Shown here piece by piece: positions 53,488 to 62,499 of a stretch of 64,000 nucleotides of DNA. The stretch is from NCBI GenBank assembly GCA_902617285.1, contig CACMVZ010000002.1, positions 60,010-124,009 of the forward strand, given 5' to 3'. Made by a program: the position numbers and the translations under genes. Positions within the stretch are counted from its first letter, which is position 1; each line of letters starts with the position of its first letter. Below the pieces are notes generated by a model that was given only the letters and a program-made list of their open reading frames with translations, had not been told where the DNA came from and did not search any database. This stretch comes from an uncultured Bacteroidota bacterium. GTDB lineage: Bacteria; Bacteroidota; Bacteroidia; Flavobacteriales; Flavobacteriaceae.

Positions 53488-54605
53488 GCCTTGAGCTATT
53501 AAAACCTATTTCAGAAAATTTAATAGATGAATTGGATGGAAATAACTTACACGGATCGCTTTTTAATAAAATTAAATTTCATGGAGAACAATCAGGTATT
53601 CCTGATATTGATTCATCAAATCTTTGTATAATTGGAATTAGCGAAACTAGAAACTCTTATTTTGAATCTGATATACAAGACCTAAACATACTTAGAAAGG
53701 AACTATACAAACTAAAACAGGGCAAATGGAATATATCCATATCTGATTTAGGTGATCTTCCTAATGGAAATACTGTTGAGGATACTTATCACGCCCTTTA
53801 TGATATTTGTAAGGAATTACATTCAAAAAAAATTACTTTATTAATAATTGGAGGAAGTAATGATATTATTTATCCAGTCTTCAAATCTTTTGATTCATAC
53901 TCTGATAAAGTAAACATTGTATCAATTGATAATCAATTTGACTTATATCAGGATTCAGATATAATCTCAGGTAGATCATATATGAATAAGATTATACTGG
54001 ATGATTCAAACAAATTAAATGATTTTACAAATATTGGTTACCAAAGACACTTATGCTCATATGAAGAGATTGAGCTAATTGATAAATTATTCTTTGAAAA
54101 AATTTCATTGGGTGAAATTTCAGAAAATAATATGAGAGCTGAACCAATTATTCGAGATGCTGATATAGTTGGTTTTGACATGAAATCATTATCATTCTCT
54201 GGAAACTATAATCCTAATGGAATAGATTCAAGACTTGCTTGTATATTAAGTAAATATGCAGGTCAAAGTAATAAGACATCCTTTTTTGGATTGTTTGACT
54301 TAAATAAAAATCAGGTTTCAAATAAATTATATTCTGAAATCATCTGGTATTTTATTGACAGTTTAAATAATAGAATTAATGAATCAAACTTTGACGATTC
54401 TCAACTGTTTTTTAAATATATAGTTCAAACTTCAGGTAGGGATATTATTTTTTATAAAAGTAAAATTTCAGAGAGATGGTGGATGACAGTAACCTCAGCT
54501 ATTAATGATAAAATTAAATTTTTACCTTGTCTTGAAAGTGATTATCAAGATGCCTTAAATGATAACCTCCCTGTAAGGTGGCTAAAAGCATCAAAAAGAA
54601 TTTAA
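53484..54605 (+). CDS. arginase/formimidoylglutamase-fold protein with degenerate metal site
   Basis: 373 aa. Matches the Bacteroidota family annotated as formimidoylglutamase: LKPISENLIDELD at the start, LLIIGGSNDIIYPVF (about 114-128), VSIDNQFDLYQDSDIISGRSYMNKII, NIGYQRHLCSYEEIELIDKLFFEKISLGEI, and PIIRDADIVGFDMKSLSFSGNYNPNG. The ureohydrolase manganese ligands are largely replaced: GGGHD is GGSND, DAHxD is DNQFD, and the DxD is DMK. Arginase-like hydrolysis is therefore doubtful, and a structural or other role is likely. It is coupled to topA (ATGA overlap); in gliding flavobacteria gldKLMN usually follow, but here trxB converges on it with a four-base overlap. Confidence 0.82.
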   Translation: MSLELLKPISENLIDELDGNNLHGSLFNKIKFHGEQSGIPDIDSSNLCIIGISETRNSYFESDIQDLNILRKELYKLKQGKWNISISDLGDLPNGNTVEDTYHALYDICKELHSKKITLLIIGGSNDIIYPVFKSFDSYSDKVNIVSIDNQFDLYQDSDIISGRSYMNKIILDDSNKLNDFTNIGYQRHLCSYEEIELIDKLFFEKISLGEISENNMRAEPIIRDADIVGFDMKSLSFSGNYNPNGIDSRLACILSKYAGQSNKTSFFGLFDLNKNQVSNKLYSEIIWYFIDSLNNRINESNFDDSQLFFKYIVQTSGRDIIFYKSKISERWWMTVTSAINDKIKFLPCLESDYQDALNDNLPVRWLKASKRI

Positions 54606-55525
54606 ATTTCTTGTAAATATCTTTCTGCATCTAAGGCTGCCATACAACCAGTACCAGCAGCTGTAATTGCTTGCCTATAATCTTTATCTTGGACATCACC
54701 AGCAGCAAAAACTCCAGGTATATTTGTCTTTGTTGAAGTCTTATCTGTTAATATATATCCACTATCATCCATATCAACAATACCTTTAAAAATATCTGTA
54801 TTTGGAGTGTGGCCAATGGCAATGAATAAACCAGTAATATTATATTGAGAAAACTCATTCGTAATATTATTTTTAATTTTTATTCCTTCAACAACATTTT
54901 CCCCTAATACTTCATCTATTTCAGAATTAAAAAGGACATTAATATTTTTAAAATTGCTTAATCGATGTTGCATTGCCTTAGAAGCTCTAAAGTGATCCTT
55001 TCTTATTAACATTGTAACGTTATTACAAATTTTTGCTAAATATGTTGCTTCCTCAATAGCACTATCTCCTCCACCTACTACAGCAACATCTTGATCCTTA
55101 TAAAAGAACCCATCACAAACTGCACAAGCTGAAACTCCACCTCCAATAAGTTTTTGCTCACTTGGTAAACCAAGATATTTAGCTGAAGCACCTGTACAAA
55201 TTATTATTGTCTTAGATTGAATTTCATCACCGTTTTGAGTGTAAATCTTATGAATACCACCTTTTTCTTTTGAAAATTCTACTCTTGATATAAAATCAAC
55301 TTCAACTTTTGTTCCAAATCTTTCTGCTTGTTCTTTTAATTCATTCATCATGGTTGGCCCATCAACACCTTGAGGGTATCCAGGAAAGTTATCTACTTCA
55401 GTTGTAGTAGTTAGTTGACCACCTGGCTCTAACCCAGTATATATTATTGGTTTGAGATCAGCTCTAGCTGCATAAATTGCCGCTGTATATCCAGCTGGCC
55501 CACTTCCTATAATGATTGTATTCAT
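54602..55525 (-). CDS. trxB: thioredoxin reductase
   Basis: 307-aa NADPH- and FAD-dependent enzyme that reduces thioredoxin (trxA at 14625). FAD loop IIGSGPAGYTAAIYAARADLKP (4-25), EPGGQLTTTTEVDNFPGYP, the redox CxxC in SACAVCDGFFYKD (about 132-144), NADPH loop VVGGGDSAIEEATYLAK (about 150-166) and the C-terminal FAD-binding GVFAAGDVQDKDYRQAITAAGTGCMAALDAERY. Usual length. Monocistronic and divergent from nagB. Confidence 0.97.
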   Translation of the reverse strand: MNTIIIGSGPAGYTAAIYAARADLKPIIYTGLEPGGQLTTTTEVDNFPGYPQGVDGPTMMNELKEQAERFGTKVEVDFISRVEFSKEKGGIHKIYTQNGDEIQSKTIIICTGASAKYLGLPSEQKLIGGGVSACAVCDGFFYKDQDVAVVGGGDSAIEEATYLAKICNNVTMLIRKDHFRASKAMQHRLSNFKNINVLFNSEIDEVLGENVVEGIKIKNNITNEFSQYNITGLFIAIGHTPNTDIFKGIVDMDDSGYILTDKTSTKTNIPGVFAAGDVQDKDYRQAITAAGTGCMAALDAERYLQEI

Positions 55526-55599
55526 ACTAAGATAATTGAGATTTTAAATTGACTTTGTAAAATTAAAAAAACATAAGAATAAATTAATGAAAACATTAT

Positions 55600-55607
55600 T
55601 AACTTTG
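55600..55607 (+). promoter_or_regulatory. candidate -7 element for nagB
   Basis: TAACTTTG matches TAnnTTTG and ends 23 bases before the nagB ATG. No TTG is found at 17-23 bases upstream, so the call is tentative. Confidence 0.35.
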
Positions 55608-55630
55608 TAATTTCATTAGAGAAAGATAAA

Positions 55631-57550
55631 ATGGCTAAAAAAAACCTTAAGTATCAATCTCCAGGAATTAATGAGGAGACAAGATTTGAAAAACTGCACA
55701 CTGTTAATTTTAAAAATTCACAAGAAGCTTCTTCTCTTATCGCACGAGAAATTTGTGACTTGGTTAAATCTAAACAAGAAAAAAATAAAAGTTGTGTAAT
55801 AGGATTTGCAACTGGTTCATCACCTTCCATAGTTTATCAAGAAATAATAAAGATTCATAAAAATGAATCATTAAGCTTCAAAAATGTGATTGCTTTTAAT
55901 CTTGATGAATATTATGGTATTAAGAAAGATGATATTAACAGTTATCATCATTTTATGAATGAAAATCTATTTGATCATATTGATATTCCTAGAGAGAATA
56001 TTAATATTCCTTCAGGAGAAATAGAACATAAGGAAATAAAAAAATTTTGTTCATTATACGAAAAAAAAATTGAAAAATGTGGAGGAATTGACATTCAGCT
56101 ACTAGGCATTGGAAGAACTGGGCATATAGGCTTTAATGAACCTGGTTCTCATTTCAACTCAAAGACCAGACTTATAACACTTGATCATACAACCAGGTTT
56201 GATACTAGTAAAAGTTTTAATGGTATTGAAAATGTCCCCACTAAGGCAATAACTATGGGTGTTAGAACAATTTTTAATGCAAAGAGAATTATTGTAATGG
56301 CATGGGGATTACACAAAAGTTTAATTGTTAAAAAATCAGTAGAGAATAATGTTACCTCGTTAATACCAACTACATACCTTCAGAATCATAAAAATACAAC
56401 TCTTGTTCTTGATAATGAGTCAGCAAGTGAATTAACAAGATTTAAAACACCTTGGCTAGTAAGTACAATTGACTGGGTTGATTCAATGAAAAGAAGAGCA
56501 ATAGTTTGGCTTTGTGAAACAACAGGAAAATCTATACTAAAACTAACAGATGAAGATTACAACAAAAATGGATTATCTGATTTATTGGCTCTTGAGGGAT
56601 CTTCATATGACCTAAACATTAGTATGTTTAACCACTTTCAAAATACAATTACAGGTTGGCCTGGAGGAAAACCAGGTGCTGATGACTCAACTAGACCTGA
56701 GAGAAAATCTCCTAAATCTAAGAGAGTAATTATTTTCAGTCCTCATCCAGATGATGATGTAGTTTCAATGGGAGGAACATTTGACAGACTTGTATCTCAA
56801 GGTCACGAAGTGCATATTGCATACCAAGTAAAAGGAAATATTGCTGTTTCAGATCATGATGCTCTTAAATTTATAGAGGTTTCCAAGGATATGTTTAAGA
56901 ATGACTCTAAAGTACCTGTCAGTCAACTAATAAATGAACTAACGAGTAACAAGCCAGACAAAATTGATTCTCAATCTGTAAGAGATTTAAAAGGATTTAT
57001 AAGAAAAAGAGAAGCCATAGCTGCAACAAGATATATTGGTATCCCAGATTCAAATACTCATTTCATGAATCTTCCATTTTATGACACAGGAAGAATCAAG
57101 AAGAACCCCCCCACTACAAAAGATGTATTAATTACAGCTTCATTAATAAAAAAAATTAAACCTCATCAGATTTTTGCTGCTGGAGATTTAGAAGATCCAC
57201 ATGGAACTCATAAAGTGTGTTTGGATATAATTTTGGATGCCCTAAATACATTAAAAGGTGAAAAATTTATCAAAGATTGTTGGTTGTGGTTGTATAGAGG
57301 AGCATGGCTGGATTGGGATGTTCATGATATTGACATGGCTGTACCAATGAGTCCAGCTCAAGTACTAAGAAAAAGAAAGGCAATTTTTTTCCATCAAACT
57401 CAAAAAGACGGTGTAATGTTTCAAGGTCAAGACCTTAGAGAATTTTGGGTAAGAGCTGAAGAAAGAAATAGTGAAACTGCCGAAAAATATAAAAAGATGG
57501 GACTTGCGGATTATGCTGCTATAGAATCTTTTAAAAGACATTATTATTAA
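55631..57550 (+). CDS. nagB: glucosamine-6-phosphate deaminase fused to a PIG-L deacetylase-like domain
   Basis: 639 aa. The N-terminal NagB domain (about 20-285) converts glucosamine-6-phosphate to fructose-6-phosphate and ammonia; seen are IGFATGSSPSIVYQE, FNLDEYYGIKKDDINSYHHFMNENLFDHID (catalytic Asp/His region), LLGIGRTGHIGFNEPGS and TMGVRTIFNAKRI. The C-terminal PIG-L domain (from about 370) has the zinc motif FSPHPDDDVVSMGGTFDRL and the late HGTHKVC; PIG-L proteins deacetylate N-acetylglucosamine derivatives. This long fused form is normal in Bacteroidota. It precedes the exported amidohydrolase by nine bases, suggesting one transcript. Confidence 0.94.
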   Translation: MAKKNLKYQSPGINEETRFEKLHTVNFKNSQEASSLIAREICDLVKSKQEKNKSCVIGFATGSSPSIVYQEIIKIHKNESLSFKNVIAFNLDEYYGIKKDDINSYHHFMNENLFDHIDIPRENINIPSGEIEHKEIKKFCSLYEKKIEKCGGIDIQLLGIGRTGHIGFNEPGSHFNSKTRLITLDHTTRFDTSKSFNGIENVPTKAITMGVRTIFNAKRIIVMAWGLHKSLIVKKSVENNVTSLIPTTYLQNHKNTTLVLDNESASELTRFKTPWLVSTIDWVDSMKRRAIVWLCETTGKSILKLTDEDYNKNGLSDLLALEGSSYDLNISMFNHFQNTITGWPGGKPGADDSTRPERKSPKSKRVIIFSPHPDDDVVSMGGTFDRLVSQGHEVHIAYQVKGNIAVSDHDALKFIEVSKDMFKNDSKVPVSQLINELTSNKPDKIDSQSVRDLKGFIRKREAIAATRYIGIPDSNTHFMNLPFYDTGRIKKNPPTTKDVLITASLIKKIKPHQIFAAGDLEDPHGTHKVCLDIILDALNTLKGEKFIKDCWLWLYRGAWLDWDVHDIDMAVPMSPAQVLRKRKAIFFHQTQKDGVMFQGQDLREFWVRAEERNSETAEKYKKMGLADYAAIESFKRHYY

Positions 57551-57559
57551 ATTTCAATT

Positions 57560-59155
57560 ATGAGCAAATTCAAGAAAATTATATTCTTCCTTCTAATAGC
57601 AGGAACTATAAATAATACATATTCACAAAATTTTTCAAAGAGAAAAATAAATAATCTTAAGACTCAAGTATCCCAAATGGTTGAGGATGATAAGAAAATG
57701 ACACAGGTTATGATTGACAAGGTTTTTAGTTTTGGTGAGCTTGGATTTCAGGAATTTGAGACATCCAAATATTTGAGTAATATTCTTGAGGAAAATGGAT
57801 TTGAGTTACAGTATAATATATCTGACATTCCAACATCTTGGTTGGCTAAGTGGTCAAATGGTTCAGGGGGGCCAGTTATTGCATTAGGAAGTGACTTTGA
57901 TGGAGTTCCATCTACTTCACAGTATCCTGGAGTAGCTTATGAAAAACCAGTTGTTGAGGGTGCTCCTGGTCATGGTGAAGGACATAATATTGGACTTCCA
58001 ATTGTAATTACAGCTGCGCTATCTATTAAAAAGGTTATGACTGAAAATAATATTAATGGAACTTTATTATTATGGCCTGGAGTTGCAGAGGAGATTCTCG
58101 GTTCTAAAGCATGGTATGTTAGGGATGGTTACTTTGATAATGTAGATATGTGCATCTTTACACATGTAAGTTCAAATATGTCAACTTCGTGGGGTAGACC
58201 TTCAGGAACTGGACTAATTTCTGTAAAATATAGTTTTAGTGGAGAAACTGCTCACTCAGCTGGTTCGCCATGGAGAGCAAAAAGTGCATTAGATGCTGCG
58301 GAATTAATGAATATTGGATGGAATTATAGACGAGAGCATCTACACCCAGATCACAGATCTCATTCAATTTTCCTAGAATCTGGTGATCAACCAAATGTGG
58401 TTCCTTCAAAAGCATCAATCTGGTTTTTTTTAAGAGAGATTACATATAATGGGATTATGAATTTGTATGATGTTGCAAATAAAATGGCTGAAGGTGCTGC
58501 ATTAATGACAAACACTTCTTATGAGTCCGAAGTTCTTGGAGCTGCTTGGCCAAGGCATTTCAATAAAATAATTGCTGAGGAAATGTATGAAAATATAAAA
58601 ACAGTTGGACTACCAAAGTGGTCTGAAGCTGATCAAGCTCTTGCTAAAGCTGTTCAAAAAGAAATTGGACTAGAGTCAGCAAATGGACTTGCTACAAAAT
58701 TAGCTCCACTAAGAAAGCCTCTTCCTTACAATGTTAGTGGTGGATCTGATGATATTGGAGATGTTTCATGGAAAGTTCCAACTGTAGTTCTTAGGTTTCC
58801 CTCGAATATTCCTAATATAACTTCACATCACTGGTCTGCTAGTATTGCATCTGCCACACCAATTGCTCATAAAGGGGCTAATGCTGGAGCAAAAGTGGTT
58901 GCTATGACTGTACTAGACTTTTTATTAAAACCTGATAAACTTGTTGAGGCTAGGGATTATTTTGAAAATGTTCAAAGTAAAGAAGATTTTTACAGACCCA
59001 TGATCTCAGAAAAAGATCCCCCACCAGTATATTTAAATAGTGATAAAATGGAAAAATATAGGGATGAAATGAAAAAATTCTACTTCGATGAAACTAAGTA
59101 TGATACATATTTAGATCAACTTGGAGTTAAATATCCAACAATAAAAGAGGACTAG
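57560..59155 (+). CDS. exported M20-family amidohydrolase (AbgB-like)
   Basis: 531 aa with signal peptide (MSKFKKIIFFLLIAGTINNTYSQ). M20 peptidase/amidohydrolase features: FSFGELGFQEFETSKYLSNIL (about 51-71), ALGSDFDGVPSTSQ (metal Asp, about 108-121), GAPGHGEGHNIGLP (His, about 133-146), PGVAEEILGSKAWY (Glu-Glu, about 173-186) and a dimerisation domain with FSGETAHSAGSPWRAKSALDAAELMNIG. The closest named relatives cleave p-aminobenzoyl-glutamate or other N-acyl amino acids; the substrate here is unknown. Being periplasmic and next to a SusCD pair, it may act on imported amides. Confidence 0.88.
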   Translation: MSKFKKIIFFLLIAGTINNTYSQNFSKRKINNLKTQVSQMVEDDKKMTQVMIDKVFSFGELGFQEFETSKYLSNILEENGFELQYNISDIPTSWLAKWSNGSGGPVIALGSDFDGVPSTSQYPGVAYEKPVVEGAPGHGEGHNIGLPIVITAALSIKKVMTENNINGTLLLWPGVAEEILGSKAWYVRDGYFDNVDMCIFTHVSSNMSTSWGRPSGTGLISVKYSFSGETAHSAGSPWRAKSALDAAELMNIGWNYRREHLHPDHRSHSIFLESGDQPNVVPSKASIWFFLREITYNGIMNLYDVANKMAEGAALMTNTSYESEVLGAAWPRHFNKIIAEEMYENIKTVGLPKWSEADQALAKAVQKEIGLESANGLATKLAPLRKPLPYNVSGGSDDIGDVSWKVPTVVLRFPSNIPNITSHHWSASIASATPIAHKGANAGAKVVAMTVLDFLLKPDKLVEARDYFENVQSKEDFYRPMISEKDPPPVYLNSDKMEKYRDEMKKFYFDETKYDTYLDQLGVKYPTIKED

Positions 59156-59285
59156 ATTTATTACATTAAATAAGTTGGCTATATTTCTTCTAATTATTAT
59201 ATAATAAAAAAAATATCAATTAGTTATTAATTTGATAATTTAATCTTTATATTAATTGATAATTAACATAAAAATTAACTTAAAT

Positions 59286-62200
59286 ATGAGAATAATACTT
59301 AGTGCAGTGTTTTTGATATTTTCTTTAATTTCTATTGGACAAACATCTGTCTCAGGTCTTGTTAGTGACGAAAATGGAGTGCCTCTTCCTGGCGCCAACG
59401 TAGTTATTGATGGAACTAGTACTGGTGTTTCAACAGATTTTGACGGAAACTTTCAAATTGCTGTTAATCAAGGAGATGTGCTTGCAATTAGTTTTATTGG
59501 TTATACAACAGAATTTATAACATTTGCAGGTCAATCTAATATAAATGTTTCTCTTCAGCTAGATAATGAACTTGAAGAAGTAGTTGTTACTGCTCTTGGT
59601 TTTGCTGCAATAAGAGATCAACAGGGATCAACATCTTCAGTTATAGATACAGATGATGTAATTCGGTCTGCTGAACCTACTGTAGTTAATGCCCTTAGTG
59701 GAAAAGCTTCAGGTGTTAGAATTACCAGATCTAATGGTGATCCTGGTGCAGGGAGTACAATAAGAATTAGAGGTGCAAATACAATTGATGGTTCAATACA
59801 GCCTCTAATAATTGTTGATGGTGTGCCACTTGATAATACAACTACATATGCAGGTGGTAATAACATTACCGGAGGTAATGGTGGTGTAACACAGGGATCT
59901 CGTCTTAATGATATCAATCCAAGTGATATAGAATCAGTTAACGTTTTAAAGGGTGCATCTGCAGCATCTCTATATGGAAGTAGAGCTGCAAATGGTGTAG
60001 TTGTTATAACAACTAAAAAGGGGCAAAGAGGCGAAGCAAAAATTTCATTTAAGTCATCTTATTCTTTTGATGAAATATCTGAGAGAATACCTATGCAAAA
60101 TACATGGGGACAAGGAAGATCTGGAGTTTATGGTGAAACAAGAGCAGAATCTTGGGGAGATTATATACCTGATAGATCTGGAGGTCAAGATGAATATAAA
60201 TCTGGAGCATACTTTATGGCAGATAGTGGGAGAAAATACCAAGCTATTTCCAAAAAGAATTCTAGAGATACTTTTGTCGATGAAAATTTCAACTCTGTCT
60301 TTGGAACAGGTAATGCTCTACAAAATGACTTGACTGTTAGTGGTGGAAATGAAAATAGCAATTATTTCTTTAGTTTAGGTCATCTTGACCAAGATGGTGT
60401 AATAAAAAATGCTACATATGAAAGAACCAATGCTAGACTTAATTATGAGGCAAAATTAAATGATAAAATTACTTTATCATCTAAAATGTCATATACTTAC
60501 ACAAATTCTAACAGAATTCAACAAAGTTCTAACGTATCAGGTTTAATGCTTGGACTATTAAGAACTCCACCTGATTTTGATGGAAGAGATTATAAAGGTA
60601 CGTACTATAGCTCTAGTGGAGTTGAATACATAAATAGAGGTAGGTCATATAGAAAGTCAATTGGACAAAGTTCAAATCAGTCATATACAAATCCACTATG
60701 GACTGTTAATGAGCAAGAATCAAGCACAAGGGTAAACAGAGTAACAGTAACTCCTCAAATTACTATCAAACCAACTAGTTGGTTACAATTAATAACAAGA
60801 GGTAATTTAGATTTTGCAGATGACAAAAGAACTTATTTCTTCCCAGTTGGTGATGCAAGTTCAAGAGCAAATGGTCAATATCAAGAGGATGTTTTTGATA
60901 TTAGAAACTCTGCTTTAGATGTAATTGGTAAGGCAAACTTTCAATTATCAGATGAAGTTAACTTAACCACAACTGTTGGTTGGAGCTATAATGACAGAAA
61001 GTATTCTAGAGTATCTGGAAATATAACAGGATTTTTGGTTAACTCTACAAAGAGAACGACAGCCTTAAATACATCTTCAGAAGCATCAACATTTAGTGGT
61101 GCTAAAGCATTTAGAAGATCAAATAGAGGATATGCAATTCTTAACTTTGATATAAGTGATGAATTATTTTTAAACATATCTGGAACTCAAGAGGCTTCTT
61201 CAACAATAAGCGGGACATTCTTCTATCCATCTGCAGATGCAGCCTGGGTATTAACTGAGAATGTAATTCAATCCAATGCGCTTTCTTTTGCTAAGCTTAG
61301 AGCTTCATGGGGACAAGTAGGTGTTCAACCTGCTGCTCACAAATTTGAGACTCTTGCAGAAGGAGGATTTGGTTATTCAACTTATAGTGATCCACTAGAT
61401 AGTAATTTGTTTGGTGGAGGTTTTAGGTTAGATAACAACCTAGGTAATCCAAATCTTGAACCTGAATTAAAAACAGAATGGGAAATTGGAGGTGACTTTA
61501 GATTCTTAGATGATAAGGTTTCATTATCATTTACTTATTATGATAATATCATTGAAGGTATTTTACTAGATGTTTCATTATCTCCTTCAACAGGTTTCTC
61601 TACCCAGTATGGAAATTATGGTGAAATGACAAATAATGGAATTGAGCTTGATCTTGGTTTAGATCTTATTAATAATAATGACTTTGGACTTTCAACAGCT
61701 ATTAATTGGTCTACTAATGAAAATGAAGTAACAGATCTTTACGGAACAGAAACAATTAATCTTTCTCCTGGTGCATCAGTTAGTTCAAGAGCAATCGTTG
61801 GATATTCTCTAGGTTCATTATATGGTACTGGTTCAAAAACAAATCCAGATGGAAGTTTTGATCTTAACTCTAATGGATTCCCTCAGATAACTTCAAGTCC
61901 AATCGTATTAGGAGACCCTAACCCAGATTGGAGGGGTGGTATATCTTTAAACATGAGATATAAAAAACTTAGACTTAATGCTGTTTTAGAACACTCTCAA
62001 GGAGGAGATTTTTCTCCTAGGACTCTTTGGGTATTAAGACGATTTGGTACAACTCAAGAAACTGCTAATCGAATAACCCTTGATCAACCTTTGGTAAATT
62101 ACAGGGGTAATACAATTCCAGCAGGAACAACTGTTAGAGGAAATATTCAAGACTTTGGTGGAGGACCTGTTCTTCTTGATGAAAACTGGTATAGAACTGG

Positions 62201-62495
62201 TATTGGAGGAGGATTTGGTGATAATCAAGCATACAACTTCTCTATCGCTGATGCTACTTGGACTAAACTTAGAGACATTACTTTAAGTTATGTACTTGAT
62301 ACACCTGTAATCAAAAATCTTGGTTTAAATGATGTGATGCTTTCTTTTACAGGTAGAGATTTAATAAACATCAATAAAGTTGATGGGATTGATCCTGAGA
62401 TAAATACAATTGGTGTTAGTACTGCACAGGGTGTTGAGTACTTCACTAACCCTCAGACGAAAGGTTTTCTTTTTAGTTTAACAATAAATTATTAA
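59286..62495 (+). CDS. SusC/RagA-family TonB-dependent outer-membrane transporter
   Basis: 1069 aa from the ATG at 59286 (MRIILSAVFLIFSLISIGQ signal peptide); a TTG-started extension to 59256 gives no signal. Domains: a carboxypeptidase-regulatory-like N-terminal domain (VSGLVSDENGVPLPGANVVIDGTSTGVSTDFDGNF, about 22-56), a TonB-dependent plug with DNELEEVVVTALGF and the SusC signature KGASAASLYGSRAANGVVVITTKKG (about 223-247), then a 22-strand barrel ending in GFLFSLTINY. It imports an oligomeric nutrient with its SusD lipoprotein encoded five bases downstream. No own TonB/ExbB is nearby. Substrate unknown; no glycoside hydrolase is adjacent. Confidence 0.95.
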   Translation: MRIILSAVFLIFSLISIGQTSVSGLVSDENGVPLPGANVVIDGTSTGVSTDFDGNFQIAVNQGDVLAISFIGYTTEFITFAGQSNINVSLQLDNELEEVVVTALGFAAIRDQQGSTSSVIDTDDVIRSAEPTVVNALSGKASGVRITRSNGDPGAGSTIRIRGANTIDGSIQPLIIVDGVPLDNTTTYAGGNNITGGNGGVTQGSRLNDINPSDIESVNVLKGASAASLYGSRAANGVVVITTKKGQRGEAKISFKSSYSFDEISERIPMQNTWGQGRSGVYGETRAESWGDYIPDRSGGQDEYKSGAYFMADSGRKYQAISKKNSRDTFVDENFNSVFGTGNALQNDLTVSGGNENSNYFFSLGHLDQDGVIKNATYERTNARLNYEAKLNDKITLSSKMSYTYTNSNRIQQSSNVSGLMLGLLRTPPDFDGRDYKGTYYSSSGVEYINRGRSYRKSIGQSSNQSYTNPLWTVNEQESSTRVNRVTVTPQITIKPTSWLQLITRGNLDFADDKRTYFFPVGDASSRANGQYQEDVFDIRNSALDVIGKANFQLSDEVNLTTTVGWSYNDRKYSRVSGNITGFLVNSTKRTTALNTSSEASTFSGAKAFRRSNRGYAILNFDISDELFLNISGTQEASSTISGTFFYPSADAAWVLTENVIQSNALSFAKLRASWGQVGVQPAAHKFETLAEGGFGYSTYSDPLDSNLFGGGFRLDNNLGNPNLEPELKTEWEIGGDFRFLDDKVSLSFTYYDNIIEGILLDVSLSPSTGFSTQYGNYGEMTNNGIELDLGLDLINNNDFGLSTAINWSTNENEVTDLYGTETINLSPGASVSSRAIVGYSLGSLYGTGSKTNPDGSFDLNSNGFPQITSSPIVLGDPNPDWRGGISLNMRYKKLRLNAVLEHSQGGDFSPRTLWVLRRFGTTQETANRITLDQPLVNYRGNTIPAGTTVRGNIQDFGGGPVLLDENWYRTGIGGGFGDNQAYNFSIADATWTKLRDITLSYVLDTPVIKNLGLNDVMLSFTGRDLININKVDGIDPEINTIGVSTAQGVEYFTNPQTKGFLFSLTINY

Positions 62496-62499
62496 TAAG

